NCBI RefSeq assembly: GCF_012273895.1
Contig: NC_052122.1
Coordinates: forward strand, 6,138,001 to 6,202,000
Direction of reading: 5' to 3'
Source: Zerene cesonia
Lineage: Eukaryota; Arthropoda; Insecta; Lepidoptera; Pieridae
Length of the DNA stretch: 64,000 nucleotides
Shown: positions 60,975 through 64,000 of the stretch, piece by piece
Layout: each line of letters begins with the position of its first letter
Numbering within the stretch: the first letter of the stretch is position 1
Translations under genes and position numbers: made by a program
The notes under the pieces: model-generated
Databases searched by the model: none
Seen by the model: the letters and a program-made list of their open reading frames with translations, nothing else
Told to the model about the DNA's origin: nothing

Positions 60975-63900
60975 CAGTTTATAAGCAAACTTTTGAGCAA
61001 TTAGAAGAAATAACTAATGAAGTGTATTATTCATCACTGCGCTACTAATTATCTTGCTATCGATTTACAGCGCGTTCTAAAGGGCTTGAACTTTAGCGAG
61101 CTAAAAATGTTGGTAAGGCCTAGAATACTCTTTTTATGCAGTTCGTAGTTCAGCAGACATCCAGTCGATGCAACAGCAGCCGAGCGCACTCTAAACAACG
61201 GACATAGGAAGTATTATGTATATGGACACGTAAACAGAGCGGGGGTGCGTTTTGCAATTCTGATCCATTATGGAGCTGCGGGCGCGGCGCACGTTGCATC
61301 TTCTGCATTTCGATTATCTCCTTATTATCGACTATTGTGATGTTTTAACTCGATTAATTATGCGTGTTTGGTGACGCATTTCGTTAATGCGTAATTTGCT
61401 CCATTGAATCTTTAGTGAACAATAGAAGTACGTCTGCGTTATAATATAATATTCTTAATAGTAACAAACGTCTTATTTTAATTTATTTGACAAGGGTGAT
61501 ATTTGATTGAAATTTTATTATGATATTACAATTATGTCTTTTTCATCAATAGTAATATCGATATCATGTATAATATAGGTTAATTGTAAGCTTGACAAAT
61601 GAAAAAATTGTATTATATGAGATATGGGCACATTTGTACAAACATGAATGCATTCAATTGAATTCATAAGCCAATAAAGACACTCTCGTTAAGAACATGT
61701 ATTAAAGATTACATAATGCCTTTAATTAACAGATTAAAAAATCACCTAAACCATATTCCAAGATATTTCATAAGATTGCATCTTTATTTGTCTCGAGCAG
61801 ACCACTTTGACGTTATACGACATATGAAACAACATGCTAACAAAACAAAATTTACCCCATCAAAATATACAATCATGTGCAATTTTGTGCGTAAACTATC
61901 TTCATACTAAAGCAGCGCACACGAGCCTGTGTCAGGTCATAACGTTATAATCTAAATACTTGATATTACCTACTAATTCCAGCGTAGATTTTGATGTTCG
62001 GGCTTGACAACGCGTAATCAAATTTCGATGTAAGCTTGCCTGATCGTGTACTGAATTTCACGAATACCCCATACCTATTTAGAGTACACACTCCCAATTA
62101 AGAATCTGTTGGATCTCCGCTTTGCACTTAATCATGACATGATTGGAAGCATATTTACAGCTTTTACCTAACAGATTGCACGAACACAATACCGGTGACA
62201 TGATTAGTCATGTTGGATGTATGAAACACATATTAACACATAGTTTCGGAAAGATTTGTATGAATTTTGAGGTAAAATTGCATGGTGTGGTTATTCTATA
62301 AAACAGTATTTTATTATCGATATATTAAGTATTATATTCATTCATTTAAAAAGAGCATCATGTTGTGTATTTTTCTTTATAGTCTAGAATCAAAACAGAG
62401 CTCCGTCAGCTATCAGCACAGCAAACACCATATTAATCGCCAGCCCTTCACGCACTGTGATCATTCTTTTACAGACGTAATATTCCAAGCCATGGCAAAC
62501 CCGCAGTCGGTTTTGTTTATATTTTGTGGGTTAATAACGTCATTGCAAGCAAAGTTGAATACGTTTTTTATTACGATATCGCTGGAATGCGACAACATCA
62601 AACTCCTAGTTTATTTAAACAGACACAACATTGCATATGGTGTTTTTGAATTTGTCAAAAATATTCTTTGACCTAAGTTGATATCAGATTGGGTTTTAAT
62701 AATAGCTATGTAGTTGTATGAGGATGCAATAACCTTGCTTGAATATTAGACTGGAAATCAAAAGAGTAATTAATTTGGACTTCCGCGAAATTGACTAGTA
62801 TCGATATATTACATACATGTTATACAATACGAAATGCGAACGATAGGTACAAACAAACGAGTTTTGTCATCGAACTGTAGTTTATAAGGCTACTAAATAA
62901 ATTTTGTATTTTCGATTACTTATTAGGAAAATGAACGTCGGGTTGAATAAAGAGGTATATAAAACAAAGTTTGTTGGAGACGGTTCTTGACACCAAATGA
63001 CCAACAGAGCAGAAGATGAAATGTTTCGTTAGGACACTAGATTTTTGAACGGAATATTTCATTTATTTAATGTATTGATATGTATGTTATATCTTAAAGA
63101 GATAAACTTATAGAAATGTAAAATATTTTTCATTGGAAGGCAGCTTATTATCCGATCGCCTTAAGAAAAGGTAAGCGTTTCCCGTTCGCTTCATTCAGCG
63201 TTTTCTTCATAGGCATAAATGACGTCCTATATCTCTCCACGAGAGATCTCAAAATCGACTATTACTACTTTAATAATAATATATTTATAAGTAAACTCCC
63301 ATATACATAGCCTGATGAAAAATGAGAAATAATTTGCTCTTTTTATATTGAGAGTGGACAAGTAAATATTCGTTCGTCGATTATGTTTTACACGTGTACA
63401 ATATGTACAACTAATTTAAAATAAATATATTTACGTCTAGAAGGTAATCACAATTAAGTAATGCAGTAAGAATTCTTATTATGTCTAGTTTATGAGCAAC
63501 ATTGTAATACGAGTATTATAATTGGATACATAGATTATTATATATAACTATTTATATTATTGTATAAAATGAAATATATCAAACTTATAAATATTTATTT
63601 AATATCGCGCATTACATAACTACAACATAAAATAAATTAAAATTGTGTTATACATTGGACTTATAAATGAAATAATACATTTTTTTATATAGATACATTT
63701 TGTTTTTAATGCCATTCGTCATAGATTAGTACACTTATAACTCAAGGAAGGCTGTATAGATTTGGATTTGTCTCCCTATGGATGAGGATTATAACCTACA
63801 TAAGTCTGAAAACCTTTCATGAAGAACCTACCCTGGCTGACCCGGAGTGACCACCTAGTCTATTAAGAATACACTACATAAACCGTGAAACAGTAAAAAA

Positions 63901-64000
63901 AATACTAAAAACCTATTTCTCGAGGGAATATCGTAAATAAAAAATCAAACAAACTGTTTATTTGTCAAGTATTTTAGTCAAAGAATATTATATTTATAAG
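60975..64000. other. Non-coding A+T-rich stretch
   Basis: No gene recognised. The longest frame outside the transposase and the 151-codon frame is 129 codons at 62282-62671 (+); it is rich in Phe, Tyr, Ile and Ser and shows no domain. A G+C-richer patch lies at about 61180-61310. Near 63222-63240, atctctc and gagagat form a 7-bp dyad. The last 150 bases before 63870 are more complex but unrecognised. Confidence 0.4.

Noticed and set aside
62282..62671. 129-codon plus-strand frame
   Set aside because: Rich in Phe, Tyr, Ile and Ser as expected from A+T-rich DNA; no domain or exon signal.
1..64000. CRISPR array, operon, prophage or other prokaryotic system
   Set aside because: No regularly spaced repeats and no gene packing; repeat content is that of an insect nuclear genome.

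Overview
This window looks like a gene-poor stretch of a lepidopteran (butterfly or moth) nuclear genome. The sequence is strongly A+T-rich and has no bacterial-style gene packing. No open frame on either strand is longer than about 160 codons. Several repeat types that I recognise as common in Lepidoptera recur, chiefly the family running from 'ctactaatattataaa' to 'gcagctagt', a LINE 3' end with 'gcctggaagagatc' and 'gataaggccgcc', and a tRNA-derived SINE. The lepidopteran assignment rests on recalled repeat families and has not been checked by a search.

I find no host protein-coding exon, rRNA, tRNA, microRNA or CRISPR array that I can defend. The only convincing coding sequence is a dead Tc1-like transposase. 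The window is best read as an intergenic region or a very long intron. Scattered CpG-rich, higher-complexity patches inside the A+T-rich background have the look of conserved regulatory DNA of a large developmental locus. They lie at about 1-540, 5.8, 8.75-9.17, 11.6-12.6, 14.1-14.6, 17.5, 22.6-23.1, 23.5-23.8, 27.2-27.7, 28.4-29.0, 35.2-35.6, 39.4-39.7, 44.5-44.7, 47.2-47.8, 52.8-53.1, 57.1-57.5 and 58.2-58.9 kb. That reading is an inference.

Layout. From 0 to 15 kb there is unannotated DNA with several CpG-rich patches and one (AC)n microsatellite. From 15 to 27 kb there are degenerate LINE/SINE-type remnants (15.4, 18.2, 19.7, 20.5, 26.1 and 26.4 kb), a tandem pair of hairpins at 21.2 kb, and a CpG-rich patch at 22.6-23.1 kb. 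At 29.29-30.83 kb sits a complete but dead Tc1-like element with a TA target duplication, near-perfect ends and repeated internal sites (IR/DR type). From 33.5 to 38.2 kb is a repeat-dense block with a full SINE carrying a perfect 21-bp target-site duplication. From 42 to 47 kb there are further copies of the common repeat and a LINE 3' end. At 55.6 and 56.7 kb are two inverted copies of one repeat. The patch at 57.1-57.5 kb holds a 16-bp palindrome and clustered E-box and SOX-like motifs. The remainder to 64 kb is A+T-rich with one more repeat copy at 60.8 kb.

No operon or pathway can be described. The functional story supported by the sequence is transposon history over a probable regulatory landscape.
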